A stretch of 57,363 nt of DNA from Clostridia bacterium (GCA_017629275.1 JAGBXM010000042.1:1-57363), one strand, 5' to 3'; numbered from the stretch's first letter, positions 16,802-26,038 are shown. The notes: a model not told the origin generated them from the sequence alone. Translations and numbers: made by a program.

Positions 16802-17928
16802 TATATTTTGACAATGCCGCCACCTCGGGTGTTAAGCCGCCCGAGGTCGTGAGCGCCGTGACCTCGGCTTTGAAAAACTATTCGGTCAACCCCGGTCGCG
16901 GTGGATATCCGCGGTCGGTAGACTGTTCCGAAAAGGTCTTTGAGTGCCGTAAAAAGGTGGCACAATTTTTCGGTGCCGACAGTCCCGAAAGGGTTATTTT
17001 TACCGCCAACTGTACGGCGGCGCTTAATACTGTCATTAAGGGGATATGCCGTCCGGGAGACCACATTGTTGCCTCAAGCCTTGAACACAATGCGGTGGTA
17101 CGGCCGTTGTATAAACTGCAACGCCTTGGTGCCGAGGTTGATTTTGCTGAAGTGATATTCGGTGACCCCGATGCCACGGCGAGGTCGTTTGAACGGCTTA
17201 TCAGAGATGATACGCGGCTTGTGATATGTACTCACGCGTCTAATGTGACGGGTGAGGTAATGCCTGTTGAAAAAATCGGCAGGATCTGTGCCGAAAGAAA
17301 TATTCCTTTTTTAGTGGATGCGGCGCAGACGGCAGGTATTTTGCCGATCGATATGAAAAGCTCTTTCATTGATTATCTGTGTGTGGCGCCTCATAAAGGA
17401 CTTTATGCACCGATGGGATTGGGTGTTCTTATTTCCCTGGGGGAGATACCCGACACCCTGCTTGAGGGCGGTACGGGAACGCTGTCGGTCAGTTATGAGC
17501 AGCCTACCGATTACCCTGAACGGTTTGAAAGCGGAACGGTAAACGTTCCTGCCATTTTCGGACTGTCGGCAGGAATTGATTTTGTAAAGCAAAAGGGCAT
17601 CGGTACAATTTATCAACACGAAATGCAGTTGATGAGATATATCTATGACCGATTAAAGGACACAAAAGGTGTTGTTTTATACACGCCGAGGCCACAAGAT
17701 GGTCGGTTTGTGCCGACCTTGAGCTTTAATATAAGCGGACTTTCAAGCGGCGAGGCGGCTGAAATCTTGGGACGGCATTCCATTGCAGTGCGTTCGGGTC
17801 TTCATTGTGCTTCGATGGCACACCGAAGGCTGGGGACGGTTGACAGCGGAACGGTGAGAATCTGTCTTTCGGCCTTTAATTCGAAGCGCGAGGCCGATAC
17901 GTTTTTGTCGGTTGTTAAGAATCTATAA
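16798..17928 (+). CDS. Cysteine desulfurase-type aminotransferase (class V)
   Basis: 376 residues, GTG start, overlapping the DUF3343 gene. A PLP enzyme that releases sulfur (or selenium) from cysteine (selenocysteine) as a persulfide. It begins IYFDNAATSGVKPPEV, contains THASNVTGE, the aldimine Lys about 200 in APHKGLYAPMG, and the catalytic Cys about 337 in RSGLHCASMAHRRLG, with the nearby SGTVRICLSAFN. This matches the group II (SufS/CsdA-like) arrangement where the Cys is in a short loop. It is not adjacent to sufCB (43.4 kb), so it may serve a separate route with its DUF3343 partner. Confidence 0.85.
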   Translation: MIYFDNAATSGVKPPEVVSAVTSALKNYSVNPGRGGYPRSVDCSEKVFECRKKVAQFFGADSPERVIFTANCTAALNTVIKGICRPGDHIVASSLEHNAVVRPLYKLQRLGAEVDFAEVIFGDPDATARSFERLIRDDTRLVICTHASNVTGEVMPVEKIGRICAERNIPFLVDAAQTAGILPIDMKSSFIDYLCVAPHKGLYAPMGLGVLISLGEIPDTLLEGGTGTLSVSYEQPTDYPERFESGTVNVPAIFGLSAGIDFVKQKGIGTIYQHEMQLMRYIYDRLKDTKGVVLYTPRPQDGRFVPTLSFNISGLSSGEAAEILGRHSIAVRSGLHCASMAHRRLGTVDSGTVRICLSAFNSKREADTFLSVVKNL

Positions 17929-17966
17929 ATTTTTAAAAAAATTAAGTAAAATTTTGAAAAAGCCTA

Positions 17967-17996
17967 TTGATTATGGTTATGAAGATATGTTAAAAT
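17967..17996 (+). promoter_or_regulatory. Probable promoter of cdaA-cdaR
   Basis: TTGATT (17967-17972), 18-base spacer and TAAAAT (17991-17996), followed by the cdaA ribosome binding site. The AT-rich DNA just upstream shows no good terminator hairpin. Confidence 0.5.
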
Positions 17997-18032
17997 AAAT
18001 CAGGAAATGTTTTAGTGAAAGGACGTGTGGCA

Positions 18033-18983
18033 ATGGCAGAATTTTTTGGCAATCTCGGAAGTTATATTCTGGGCTTTTTTAAGCAGCTTATAATGTCGTT
18101 TGCCGACATCCGTCCGTCGGATATTCTTGATATTGTTATCGTTGCTTATATCATCTATAAGGCGATAGGCTTTTTCAAAGAGACCCGTGCAAAAATATTG
18201 CTGAAAGGCCTTTTGTTCCTGTTTGTTTTCTGGTTGATCGCTCAATGGTTTGACCTGATAAGTATTCGTTGGCTGTTGGTCAAGTTCTTTGACTATGCCA
18301 TCGTTGCGGTGGCCATTATATTCCAGCCTGAGCTTCGTCACGCACTCGAAAGGGTGGGACATTCGGGATTTACAAAATTCGGTGCAGGCGGCGATTCGGC
18401 CGTGTCCCGCGCCGAGGCCGAATGTATAGACAAGGTATGCAAGGCCTGTGCATCAATGCAGGAGCAGAAGATCGGCGCCCTCATTGCTTTTGAACGCTCG
18501 ACTCCGTTGGGCGAGATAATTGCGACGGGCACTGAGATAGATGCCAATGTATCGGAAGAACTGGTCAGTAACGTATTCTATCCGAAATCCCCGTTGCACG
18601 ACGGCGGTATGGTCATCCGTTCACGCAGAATCGCGGCGGCCGGTTGTATTTTGCCGTTGACCGCCAACACAGGGTTAAACAAGTCACTCGGTACGCGCCA
18701 CCGTGCCGCAGTCGGTTTGAGTGAGTCGTCGGATGCGGTCGTGGTTGTTGTTTCAGAGGAAACGGGTATCGTTTCGGTCTGCATTAACGGTATTATTTCC
18801 CGAAACTATAATCAGATAAGCCTTCGTGAAAAGCTTTATGCCGAGCTAATTAAAACTGAGGACAATAGGGCCGATATATGGCAGAAGGTCAAAACACTGT
18901 TTGAGTCGGTTCTGCCTTCAAAAAAGAAAGCTCCTAAGACCGATGAAGCAAAGTCGGAAGAAGAATCAGAAGAAAAATCTTAA
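18033..18983 (+). CDS. cdaA: Diadenylate cyclase CdaA
   Basis: 316 residues. Makes cyclic di-AMP from two ATP at the membrane. Three N-terminal membrane segments (residues about 8-100) lead into the DAC domain, which shows PLHDGGMVI (the DGA-type motif, with D about 190) and LGTRHRAAVGLSE (the RHR motif). The C-terminal tail is charged (KKKAPKTDEAKSEEESEE). The ATG at 18033 is preferred over the upstream GTG at 18015 because AAAGGA is well placed for it. It is directly followed by cdaR, the standard pairing. c-di-AMP controls K+ and osmolyte transport in the Firmicutes. Confidence 0.95.
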   Translation: MAEFFGNLGSYILGFFKQLIMSFADIRPSDILDIVIVAYIIYKAIGFFKETRAKILLKGLLFLFVFWLIAQWFDLISIRWLLVKFFDYAIVAVAIIFQPELRHALERVGHSGFTKFGAGGDSAVSRAEAECIDKVCKACASMQEQKIGALIAFERSTPLGEIIATGTEIDANVSEELVSNVFYPKSPLHDGGMVIRSRRIAAAGCILPLTANTGLNKSLGTRHRAAVGLSESSDAVVVVVSEETGIVSVCINGIISRNYNQISLREKLYAELIKTEDNRADIWQKVKTLFESVLPSKKKAPKTDEAKSEEESEEKS

Positions 18984-19014
18984 GAATAAATCCAAAGAAA
19001 GGATGTGACGGTGT

Positions 19015-20361
19015 ATGAAGTTCAACTTAGGTCAGTTTGTAAGACGACTGTTTGAAAGCAAGAAGTTTCTTGTTGTTTTCTCGCTTATATGCGCCGTTAT
19101 ATTCTGGCTTGTTATTGATATTACCGAGAACCCCACAAGGGAGATCACCATTTCGGGTGTTCCCATTACGGTGACCGAGCAGGCCGACGATGAGGATAAA
19201 GTATTGAAGATCGTCGGTGAGTACCGTGATTCCGTTAACGTTACGGTCAGCGGCCCTGGTTATATCGTCAGCAACGTTACGGTCGACGATATTACGGTTG
19301 CAGTTGTGTCTTATGCTGAGGTCAACGGGCCCGGTAAGTATATTTTGGACCTTAAAGCCACCGTCAACGTGGCAGGCTGTGACGTTGAAAAGCTATCTCA
19401 CAGTTATATTCAAGTGACCTATGACTATGATACCACTGCCGACATACCGGTCGAGGTCGATATTGTCGAGTTCCAGAAGTTGTTACCTGCCGACCGTGAA
19501 ATATTCAAGAGCGTTCTGAGAAGTAACTCTGAGGGTCTTGATCTTTCTACGTTGAGTGTTACCGGTCCGTCCGAGGTTATCGGTCTGATCTCAAAGGTCG
19601 TGGCGACCCCTGAAATTCCTAAAAATGCCGCACCCGAAACACAGAACTTTACGGGTTCGCTGGTGTTCTATGATGCCGACGGTAAGGTGGTAGACGCTTC
19701 GCAGTTGGTTTATAATACCGATTATTATATCCGTACCGTCGTCTATAAGGTTGCCGAGGTCAAGCTTACGCCGACCTTTACAAATCTGCCGAGTTGTTAT
19801 GCAGGTGAAAACGCTTCTAATCTCAAATACACGCTTTACCGTTACAATGAATTGGCAAGAGCCAAGGATAATATAACCGTTGTTAAGGCCCGCGGTCCCG
19901 TTGAAACGATGGATAAGTTATTGGTATCAGGTCTTAATCTTGCTCCCATTGACTTTATGAAGGTTACTTCGGGCAACACCTCGTTTAACGTTTCGTTTGA
20001 TCTTAAAGACGGGGTAGAAGTGGTTGACGGTACCGAAGAGGTTGTGGTTGAACTTTCGTTTGGAAGTCTGCGAACCACGACGGTGGTAATTGAGCCATCA
20101 AAGATAGATTTCGTTAATCTGACTTCGGGGCTTAAAGCAACGTCGAGTATTAAAAACAAGCAGATAACCGTTAAGGTCTGCTATGACCGAAACAAAACAG
20201 GCAAGGTTACTGCCGACAACATTCAACTCACGGTCGACTGCACAGGTGTTACAACAGCCTCGAGCGTGACCAAGCCGTTTATAGTGACCACAATTTCCGA
20301 TAAGGTCTTTGCGTGGGCAATTTCGGTCGAACCCGGGGAGACGGGCGTTGAGATAAAATAA
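19015..20361 (+). CDS. cdaR: YbbR-domain regulator CdaR
   Basis: 448 residues. One N-terminal membrane helix (FLVVFSLICAVIFWLVI, about residues 18-34) is followed by an extracytoplasmic series of YbbR domains, recognisable by repeats such as ITISGVPITV, VTVSGPGYIVSNV, LSVTGPSEVIGLI and VVKARGPVETMDKL. CdaR binds and modulates CdaA from outside the membrane. The gene starts 31 bases after cdaA. In many Firmicutes glmM is the third gene of this operon; here a terminator-like hairpin and an unrelated gene follow instead. Confidence 0.9.
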   Translation: MKFNLGQFVRRLFESKKFLVVFSLICAVIFWLVIDITENPTREITISGVPITVTEQADDEDKVLKIVGEYRDSVNVTVSGPGYIVSNVTVDDITVAVVSYAEVNGPGKYILDLKATVNVAGCDVEKLSHSYIQVTYDYDTTADIPVEVDIVEFQKLLPADREIFKSVLRSNSEGLDLSTLSVTGPSEVIGLISKVVATPEIPKNAAPETQNFTGSLVFYDADGKVVDASQLVYNTDYYIRTVVYKVAEVKLTPTFTNLPSCYAGENASNLKYTLYRYNELARAKDNITVVKARGPVETMDKLLVSGLNLAPIDFMKVTSGNTSFNVSFDLKDGVEVVDGTEEVVVELSFGSLRTTTVVIEPSKIDFVNLTSGLKATSSIKNKQITVKVCYDRNKTGKVTADNIQLTVDCTGVTTASSVTKPFIVTTISDKVFAWAISVEPGETGVEIK

Positions 20362-20374
20362 AGCTTCTGATATT

Positions 20375-20412
20375 AACTGCCGTTCCATATATTCGGTGCG
20401 GCAGTTTGTTTT
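20375..20412 (+). terminator. Terminator after cdaR
   Basis: AACTGCCG (20375-20382) pairs with CGGCAGTT (20399-20406) over a 16-base loop, followed by TGTTTT. The T-run is interrupted, so strength is moderate. Confidence 0.55.
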
Positions 20413-20462
20413 ACCTTTGTAACCGAACGGGTGTTTCTTCATAATATATACAGGGTGATATT

Positions 20463-20801
20463 ATGATGGATGCTTTTTTAGGGATATTTCTGATGGTGCT
20501 GTGCGTGGTTGGTGTGGTAAGCATAATCAGGGCGTGTGCTTTGAGTCTTGCCGCTTCTAAACATAAGGGCAACCGAGTGTATGCAGTCTTGCTTGAAAAC
20601 AGTACCGCCGACATTGAGTTACAGATGGCAATGTATTCGGTTGAGTGGGACGGTGCGTTATCGGGTGCCAAGGCATTGGCTATTGACGGCGGTCTTGATG
20701 AAGAAACGGCCGAATATTGCAGAAGAATCTGCGAAGGGTCGGCTTTTTCGTTTGTCAGCGGCGAGGATGCCGTAGCTTTGAAAAAAATTTTGTTTGAATG
20801 A
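20463..20801 (+). CDS. Conserved hypothetical protein with one membrane helix
   Basis: 112 residues. One N-terminal hydrophobic segment (FLGIFLMVLCVVGVVSIIRA) is followed by a soluble acidic domain of about 85 residues (VYAVLLENSTADIELQMAMY...). The start has two adjacent ATGs after GGGTGATATT, so MMDAF or MDAF. It lies 29 bases upstream of recD2, suggesting co-transcription. I do not recognise a functional family; such single-pass proteins before recD2 appear to be a Clostridial feature, which I cannot verify here. Confidence 0.65.
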   Translation: MMDAFLGIFLMVLCVVGVVSIIRACALSLAASKHKGNRVYAVLLENSTADIELQMAMYSVEWDGALSGAKALAIDGGLDEETAEYCRRICEGSAFSFVSGEDAVALKKILFE

Positions 20802-20830
20802 TTTTAGTTGTTTGAAAGGCGGTGAGACCG

Positions 20831-23032
20831 ATGGAGGAAAAATTGGAGATCATAAGCGGTACCGTTGCACATATCGTTTTCAGTAATGCCGACACCGGTT
20901 TTACTGTGCTTGAACTTGAGAACAGTGGCTTTACCGAAACGGTTGTCGGAAATCTTCACGGCGTAAAGGTCGGTGACGAGATTGAGGTCACGGGACGGTT
21001 TACTGTTCATTCGACCTACGGACAGCAGTTTAAGGCTGAAAGCTATCTGCAGACCTTGCCGTCGGGCTCGGTGGCCATTTTGCGTTATCTGTCGTCGGGT
21101 GTCATTAAAGGTATAGGTCCGGCGACGGCCAAAAAAATCGTTCGTGAATTTGGCGACGAGACCTTTGAAATAATGGAAACAGAGCCTGCTCGTCTTGCTT
21201 CTATAAAGGGTATTACATATGAACGTGCATTGGAGATTGCCGAAGAGGTGGCAGGCCGCAAATCAATGCGGGAACTGTGTTTGAGGTTGTCGGTTTTCGG
21301 TATTTCGCCCGATGAATCGGTCAAAGTTTTCAAGGCTTTGGGTGAGACCGCCGCCGAAAAAATAGAAGAGAACCCTTATATTTTGTGTAAAACGGGTCTG
21401 GAGTTCGACTTTGAACGCGTTGACGATATGGCGGGAAGGTTAGAACTGCCTGAGGACTATCTTGAACGGCTTTGTGCGGGTGTGCTTTACGTTATCCGCC
21501 ACAACTGTTATAACGGGCATACCTGTTTGCCGAAGTCTAAGGTTATTGAAACTTCTCAGAAACTGCTTGAGGTGGCTGATTATAAGATAGACGATGCCCT
21601 GGAAGAATTGCATCTGCGTAAAGCTGTCGAATATCTGACGATAGGTTCGGTCGAGTTTGTGGCTTTGACCGAGCAATACACTTGCGAACGGTATATTGCC
21701 AACCGTCTTACCTTGGAAAAGAGTTTTTCAAAACGTGAACGTGCGGTTAGTGACAGAGAAATTGAACGTGTTGAAAAAGAGCTTGGTATTCAGTTTGAAG
21801 TGCTGCAGAAAAAGGCCTTGAAAGCAAGTGTTGAATCGGGGATTTTTGTGTTGACGGGCGGCCCCGGTACGGGCAAGACCACAACGGTCAACGGCATTAT
21901 CCGTGTCTTGGAAAACCGCGGTCTTAAAGTGGCTTTGGCGGCGCCTACGGGACGAGCCGCCAAGCGTATGACCGAACTGTGCGGTAAGGAGTCCAAAACC
22001 ATTCACCGTCTGCTTGAGGTGGGCACTGCCGCCGACGGCAAAAAACATATTTTCCAGCGTTGCGAGAAAAATCCGTTGGACGTTGATGCGGTTATTTTAG
22101 ACGAGATGTCGATGGTCGACTGTGTTTTGTTTGATGCACTTTTGAAGGCTTTGAGATTGGGAACCTTCCTGGTGCTGGTCGGTGACTCGGATCAGTTGCC
22201 GAGCGTGGGCGCGGGTAACGTGCTTAAGGATATAATTGAATCGGACAAGTTCTGTTGTATTAAGTTGGACAAGGTGTTTAGACAGGCTTTGGAAAGCGTT
22301 ATTGTTGTCAACGCTCACCGCATAATCAAGGGTGAGGAGATGGAGCTTGACCGCAAGGATGCCGACTTCTTTATGCTTGAGAGTAAGGTGGGTTCAAAAG
22401 CGGCGGCGTTGGTGACCGATCTTTGTTGCCGCAGGTTGCCCGAGGCTTACGGTTTTTCACCGAGTGAGGATATTCAGGTGCTTTGTCCCTCCAAAAAGAT
22501 GGAGTTAGGCACGGTAAACCTCAACAATATTTTGCAACAGAGGATAAATCCGCCCGAAAAAGGGGTGCCTGAAATTGAGATAAAGGGCACGGTATTCCGT
22601 CAGGGCGATAAGGTTATGCAAACCAAGAATAACTATGATATTGTCTGGAATGACGATGAAGGTAATACGGGCGTCGGTGTGTTTAACGGTGACGTCGGAA
22701 TCCTGGAGGAGATCGACGTTAAAAATCGCACCCTGACCGTCAGATTTATTGACCGTGTGGCGCAGTATTCGGATGAAGAGGTTCAGCAACTTGAACTTGC
22801 TTATGCCGTCACTGTCCACAAAAGTCAGGGAAGTGAGTTTGAGTGCGTCATACTGCCGCTGCTTGATTTTCCGTACCCGTTAAGATACCGCAATCTGCTT
22901 TATACTGCGGTGACGAGGGCCAAGAAAATGCTTATTATCGTCGGTAGCCGTCAGGTCTTGAGGTCTATGGCCGCCGCCGACCGTAAGACGTTGAGATATA
23001 CGGCCTTGAAAAGTATGTTGTGTGAGGAATAA
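20831..23032 (+). CDS. recD2: RecD2-type DNA helicase
   Basis: 733 residues. SF1B 5'-3' DNA helicase of the RecD2 (RecD-like, RecBC-independent) class. The N-terminal OB-like part (residues 1-90) and helix-hairpin-helix region (SSGVIKGIGPATAKKIVREF) precede the motor: Walker A GGPGTGKTTT about residue 343, APTGRAAKRM, ILDEMSMVD (motif II), GDSDQLPSVGAG (motif III), and the C-terminal AYAVTVHKSQGSEF (motif V) and LYTAVTRAKK (motif VI). The ATG at 20831 has AAGGCGGTGA upstream. comFC begins directly after its stop (TAAATG), so the two form an operon. Roles in replication stress and mismatch repair are known for the family. Confidence 0.95.
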   Translation: MEEKLEIISGTVAHIVFSNADTGFTVLELENSGFTETVVGNLHGVKVGDEIEVTGRFTVHSTYGQQFKAESYLQTLPSGSVAILRYLSSGVIKGIGPATAKKIVREFGDETFEIMETEPARLASIKGITYERALEIAEEVAGRKSMRELCLRLSVFGISPDESVKVFKALGETAAEKIEENPYILCKTGLEFDFERVDDMAGRLELPEDYLERLCAGVLYVIRHNCYNGHTCLPKSKVIETSQKLLEVADYKIDDALEELHLRKAVEYLTIGSVEFVALTEQYTCERYIANRLTLEKSFSKRERAVSDREIERVEKELGIQFEVLQKKALKASVESGIFVLTGGPGTGKTTTVNGIIRVLENRGLKVALAAPTGRAAKRMTELCGKESKTIHRLLEVGTAADGKKHIFQRCEKNPLDVDAVILDEMSMVDCVLFDALLKALRLGTFLVLVGDSDQLPSVGAGNVLKDIIESDKFCCIKLDKVFRQALESVIVVNAHRIIKGEEMELDRKDADFFMLESKVGSKAAALVTDLCCRRLPEAYGFSPSEDIQVLCPSKKMELGTVNLNNILQQRINPPEKGVPEIEIKGTVFRQGDKVMQTKNNYDIVWNDDEGNTGVGVFNGDVGILEEIDVKNRTLTVRFIDRVAQYSDEEVQQLELAYAVTVHKSQGSEFECVILPLLDFPYPLRYRNLLYTAVTRAKKMLIIVGSRQVLRSMAAADRKTLRYTALKSMLCEE

Positions 23033-23752
23033 ATGTCGGTTTTAGAAAGACTTTTGAAGGCCATATACCCTGATCGTTGTCCGTGTTGCCGTCAGCTTAA
23101 AGGCATTGACGAGCCGTGTGACGACTGTGCCGTCGTTCTTAAAAAGCAGGAGATATCGGGTAAGGTCTGTCGGCGTTGCGGTCTTGAGAAAAGGTTTTGT
23201 TGTTGCAGTCAGTATCATTATCTGTTTGAGGGTGTGGCGGCACCTTTTTACAACCGCGATCTTGCTAAGGACGGCGTGTATGGGATAAAGTATAAAGAAG
23301 CACCCTTTGCCGCAAAATATTTTGGCAAAAGAACGGCCGAAAGCTTTATCAAGCGTTTCCCCGACGTAAAGCCCGACTTTGTCTGTTGTGTGCCGTGCTA
23401 CAGTAAGGAAGCACGAAAGAAAAACTATGATGCGGTCGAGCAGTTGGCAAAGGCCGTAGCCGACGAATTGGACTTGCCGTTAAAGCTCAAAGCCTTAAAG
23501 AAGGTGAGGGCGACCGAAAAACAGCACACCTTGCCGCAGGACAAGCGTCAGGCCAACGTTAAGGGAGCCTATAAACCGACCGCAAGGTTTGACGGTAAAA
23601 CCGTTCTGTTGATCGACGATATCAAGACGACGGGGTATACCTTGAATGAATGCTCCAAGCAGCTCCGTATGGCGGGTGCCGAAAAGGTGTACTGCGCGAC
23701 TGCGTTAATGACCTCAAAGCGGCAGGAAAATGCTCTTGTAAAGACACGTTGA
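23033..23752 (+). CDS. comFC: ComFC-type phosphoribosyltransferase-like protein
   Basis: 239 residues. The N-terminal zinc-binding motif is CPCCRQLKGIDEPCDDC with further CRRCGLEKRFCCC; the C-terminal phosphoribosyltransferase fold has the PRPP loop VLLIDDIKTTGYTLNE. This is the ComF family required for DNA uptake in competent bacteria and found more widely in genomes with a partial competence set. Start ATG is contiguous with the recD2 stop. No comFA helicase is nearby, so participation in transformation is not shown; recombination-related work with RecD2 is equally plausible. Confidence 0.9.
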   Translation: MSVLERLLKAIYPDRCPCCRQLKGIDEPCDDCAVVLKKQEISGKVCRRCGLEKRFCCCSQYHYLFEGVAAPFYNRDLAKDGVYGIKYKEAPFAAKYFGKRTAESFIKRFPDVKPDFVCCVPCYSKEARKKNYDAVEQLAKAVADELDLPLKLKALKKVRATEKQHTLPQDKRQANVKGAYKPTARFDGKTVLLIDDIKTTGYTLNECSKQLRMAGAEKVYCATALMTSKRQENALVKTR

Positions 23753-23798
23753 GTGAAGTATAATAAATATAACGAATTATAAAGGGAGGCGCTTAGTA

Positions 23799-24824
23799 GT
23801 GCCTATTGACATTGCTATTGATTTCGGAACCTCTAAAACAATATTGTTGTGCGGCAATAAAATAATGCTGGAGCAACCCACCGTTGCTACGGTTGACAGT
23901 GAAACGTGGGAACCTGTTCACTTTGGCGATAAGGCGCGCGATATGATCGGTCGTTTGCCCGAGCATCTTGAATCGGTGTTTCCCATTCAACGCGGAATGA
24001 TCGCCGATTATGACGTTGCTGAGCAGATGTTGACCGAGTATATGACCAACTCTTTGGGAAAGCATCTTATAAAACCGAGGGTCATTATCGCTATGCCGTC
24101 GGGCGCGACCTCGATACAGAGGCGCTCGTTGGAAAATGCCGCAGAGGTTGCAGGCGGACGTCGCGTTCAGGTTATTGATTCAGCCGTTGCGGCGGCACTC
24201 GGAATGGGCGTTGAGTTTACCGAACCAATGGGACGTATGGTTGTTGATATCGGCGCAGGAGTGACCGATATTGCCGTGCTTTCGGCGGGGGGAATCGTTC
24301 AGTGTGATTCGGCTCCCATAGGCTCACTTGATTTTGATGAGGCTATAATCAAATACGTGAAAAAAGAATTTAACATTCTTATCGGTAATCTTACCGCCGA
24401 GGAACTTAAAAAACAGATAGGCTCGGTGGTGCCGAGAAATGAAGAGGTTATAATCAAGGCTAAAGGCCGCAACCTTTTCTCGGGTTTGCCGGAGTTGTTT
24501 GATATTTCGTCGACCGATATTTATCTTGCGATGAAGGATACCGCCGATATGATCGTGGCGGCCATTAACAACGTTATAGAAAAGACTCCGCCCGATATAA
24601 TTGCCGATATTATGGCCGACAGAATCCACGTTACGGGCGGTGGCGCTTTGATCAACGGAATGGCAGAGCGTTTGAGTGAGAAGCTTAACACCGAAATACA
24701 CATCCGCTCGGATGCACAGTATTCGGTTGTCAAGGGCGCTCAGGCGGCTTTGAAACATCCCAAGCTTTTAAAGAATATAGATTATCAGCTGCGTAATATT
24801 CAGGACTTGATCGTTGATACCTGA
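23799..24824 (+). CDS. mreB: MreB/Mbl-family actin-like protein
   Basis: 341 residues, GTG start after AAAGGGAGGCG. Bacterial actin that guides lateral wall synthesis. The phosphate-1 motif is IAIDFGTSKTILL (MreB usually has IDLGTANT), phosphate-2 VDIGAGVTDIAVLS, connect-2 VIDSAVAAALGMG and the adenosine motif VTGGGALINGMAERL. The gene is alone: mreC and mreD, common neighbours, are not present. The phosphate-1 loop variant and the solitary position suggest a paralogue (Mbl/MreBH-like) rather than the main mreB; the symbol names the family. Confidence 0.85.
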   Translation: MPIDIAIDFGTSKTILLCGNKIMLEQPTVATVDSETWEPVHFGDKARDMIGRLPEHLESVFPIQRGMIADYDVAEQMLTEYMTNSLGKHLIKPRVIIAMPSGATSIQRRSLENAAEVAGGRRVQVIDSAVAAALGMGVEFTEPMGRMVVDIGAGVTDIAVLSAGGIVQCDSAPIGSLDFDEAIIKYVKKEFNILIGNLTAEELKKQIGSVVPRNEEVIIKAKGRNLFSGLPELFDISSTDIYLAMKDTADMIVAAINNVIEKTPPDIIADIMADRIHVTGGGALINGMAERLSEKLNTEIHIRSDAQYSVVKGAQAALKHPKLLKNIDYQLRNIQDLIVDT

Positions 24825-24880
24825 ATAATTGCGGATTTTAAGGGAATACTAGCGTAAATTGAATTAAAGGAGAATTTACG

Positions 24881-25420
24881 TTGGAATTTCACAAGAGTAG
24901 AACCTATGCAAATCTTTTGGCTGCCTTTGCAGGTGAGTCACAAGCCCGAAACAAGTACACCTTTTATGCCGCTGAGGCTAAAAAGGCGGGCTTTGAGCAG
25001 ATCGGACGTATCTTTGAAGAAACGGCCGACAATGAAAAGGAACACGCCGAAATTTGGTTTAAAAAGATTCACGGTGACACCTTGCCCGGCACCGTTGAGG
25101 GCCTGAAAGAAGCCGCAGACGGTGAGTGGTACGAGTTTGACAGTATGTATAAGCAATTTGCCGCCGAGGCCGAGGAAGAAGGCTACCGCGAAATCGCGGC
25201 ACTCTTTAAGATGGTCGGTAATATCGAAAAGGAACACCATCAGCGTTTTGAAAAACTGATGCAGAACATTGAAAACGGTATTGTTTTCAAGCGTGACGGA
25301 GTGAGGATATGGAAGTGTCTTAACTGCGGTCACATTCACGTCGGTGAAAGTGCTCCGAAGGCTTGTCCCGTATGCCAAAAACCGCAGAGTTATTTTGAAA
25401 TCAAGGCCGATAATTATTAA
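24881..25420 (+). CDS. rbr: Rubrerythrin
   Basis: 179 residues, TTG start preceded by AAAGGAG. Peroxide reductase of anaerobes. The N-terminal ferritin-like four-helix domain carries the di-iron ligands: ESQARNKY, then EETADNEKEHAEIW, YREIAALFKMV and IEKEHHQRFEKL (two ExxH-type pairs). The C-terminal rubredoxin domain has WKCLNCGHIHVG and KACPVCQKPQSYFE. Length is usual for the family. It is a single gene with no obvious PerR box seen upstream, protecting against H2O2 in an anaerobe. Confidence 0.95.
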   Translation: MEFHKSRTYANLLAAFAGESQARNKYTFYAAEAKKAGFEQIGRIFEETADNEKEHAEIWFKKIHGDTLPGTVEGLKEAADGEWYEFDSMYKQFAAEAEEEGYREIAALFKMVGNIEKEHHQRFEKLMQNIENGIVFKRDGVRIWKCLNCGHIHVGESAPKACPVCQKPQSYFEIKADNY

Positions 25421-25444
25421 TTTTTGACTTTTTGAAAAAAATAC

Positions 25445-25473
25445 TTGCTTTTTTGGGTTGACTGTGGTATTAT
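25445..25473 (+). promoter_or_regulatory. Promoter of the rplS unit
   Basis: TTGCTT (25445-25450), 17-base spacer, TATTAT (25468-25473). Transcription from here gives an untranslated leader of roughly 145 bases before rplS. Confidence 0.6.
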
Positions 25474-25479
25474 ACTTTA

Positions 25480-25620
25480 GCATTTGATTTCATCGGTTTC
25501 CTTGCCGATGGGTTTGATGCCGTTTAACGACACCAAAGCTGACGGTCCTCTGTTTATTCGGGCGACTCCCGACTGTGATGTATATAGATATGAACGTCTG
25601 AGAAAAATTAAGGAGGAAAT
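25480..25620 (+). promoter_or_regulatory. Leader of rplS, possible L19 autoregulatory RNA
   Basis: A leader of about 140 bases with two hairpins (ATCGG/CCGAT at 25493-25510 and CGGG/CCCG near 25559-25571). Ribosomal protein L19 leaders are a known Rfam class in Firmicutes. I recognise the position, not the consensus, so this is a tentative call. An in-frame extension of rplS upstream is excluded by the strong RBS at 25610-25617. Confidence 0.35.
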
Positions 25621-25624
25621 TAAA

Positions 25625-25966
25625 ATGGATTTCGTTAAAGAGATTTCTAAGGGTATGCTCAAAGAAGAGAAGCCCGAGATCAAGATTGGTTCGACCGTTC
25701 GTGTTCACGTAAGAATCGTTGAAGGCGACAAGTCGAGAATTCAGGTTTTTGAGGGTACTGTTATCGCAAAGAACAACAGTGGTATCGCTGAGACCTTCAC
25801 TGTTCGCCGTGTATCTTACGGTGTCGGTGTTGAGCGTGTGTTCCCGGTACATTCTCCTAACGTTGCCAAGGTTGAGACCGTTCGTAACGGTAAGGTCCGC
25901 AGAGCTAAGCTCTACTACCTCCGTGACAGAGTCGGTAAGGCCGCTAAGGTTAAGGAACAAATCTGA
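25625..25966 (+). CDS. rplS: Ribosomal protein L19
   Basis: 113 residues starting [20 protein letters not shown], normal L19 length (114-120). It stabilises the 30S-50S bridge. Typical stretches are [51 protein letters not shown] and the basic end [23 protein letters not shown] at 25625 is chosen for the AAGGAGGAAAT upstream. It is followed by a hairpin and then lepB, rbgA, rnhB and yraN, the same order as in many Firmicutes. Confidence 0.97.
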   Translation: MDFVKEISKGMLKEEKPEIKIGSTVRVHVRIVEGDKSRIQVFEGTVIAKNNSGIAETFTVRRVSYGVGVERVFPVHSPNVAKVETVRNGKVRRAKLYYLRDRVGKAAKVKEQI

Positions 25967-25975
25967 TTTTGCAGC

Positions 25976-26016
25976 GAAGGGAACAGGTGTAGGCTTGTTC
26001 CCTTCTTTGTTTTTTG
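25976..26016 (+). terminator. Terminator or attenuator between rplS and lepB
   Basis: GAAGGGAACA (25976-25985) pairs with TGTTCCCTTC (25996-26005), followed by TTTGTTTTTTG. lepB begins 22 bases later without an evident promoter, so partial read-through is likely and the hairpin probably lowers expression of the downstream genes relative to rplS. Confidence 0.75.
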
Positions 26017-26038
26017 AGTTTAAAGGTGGTGAACATCA

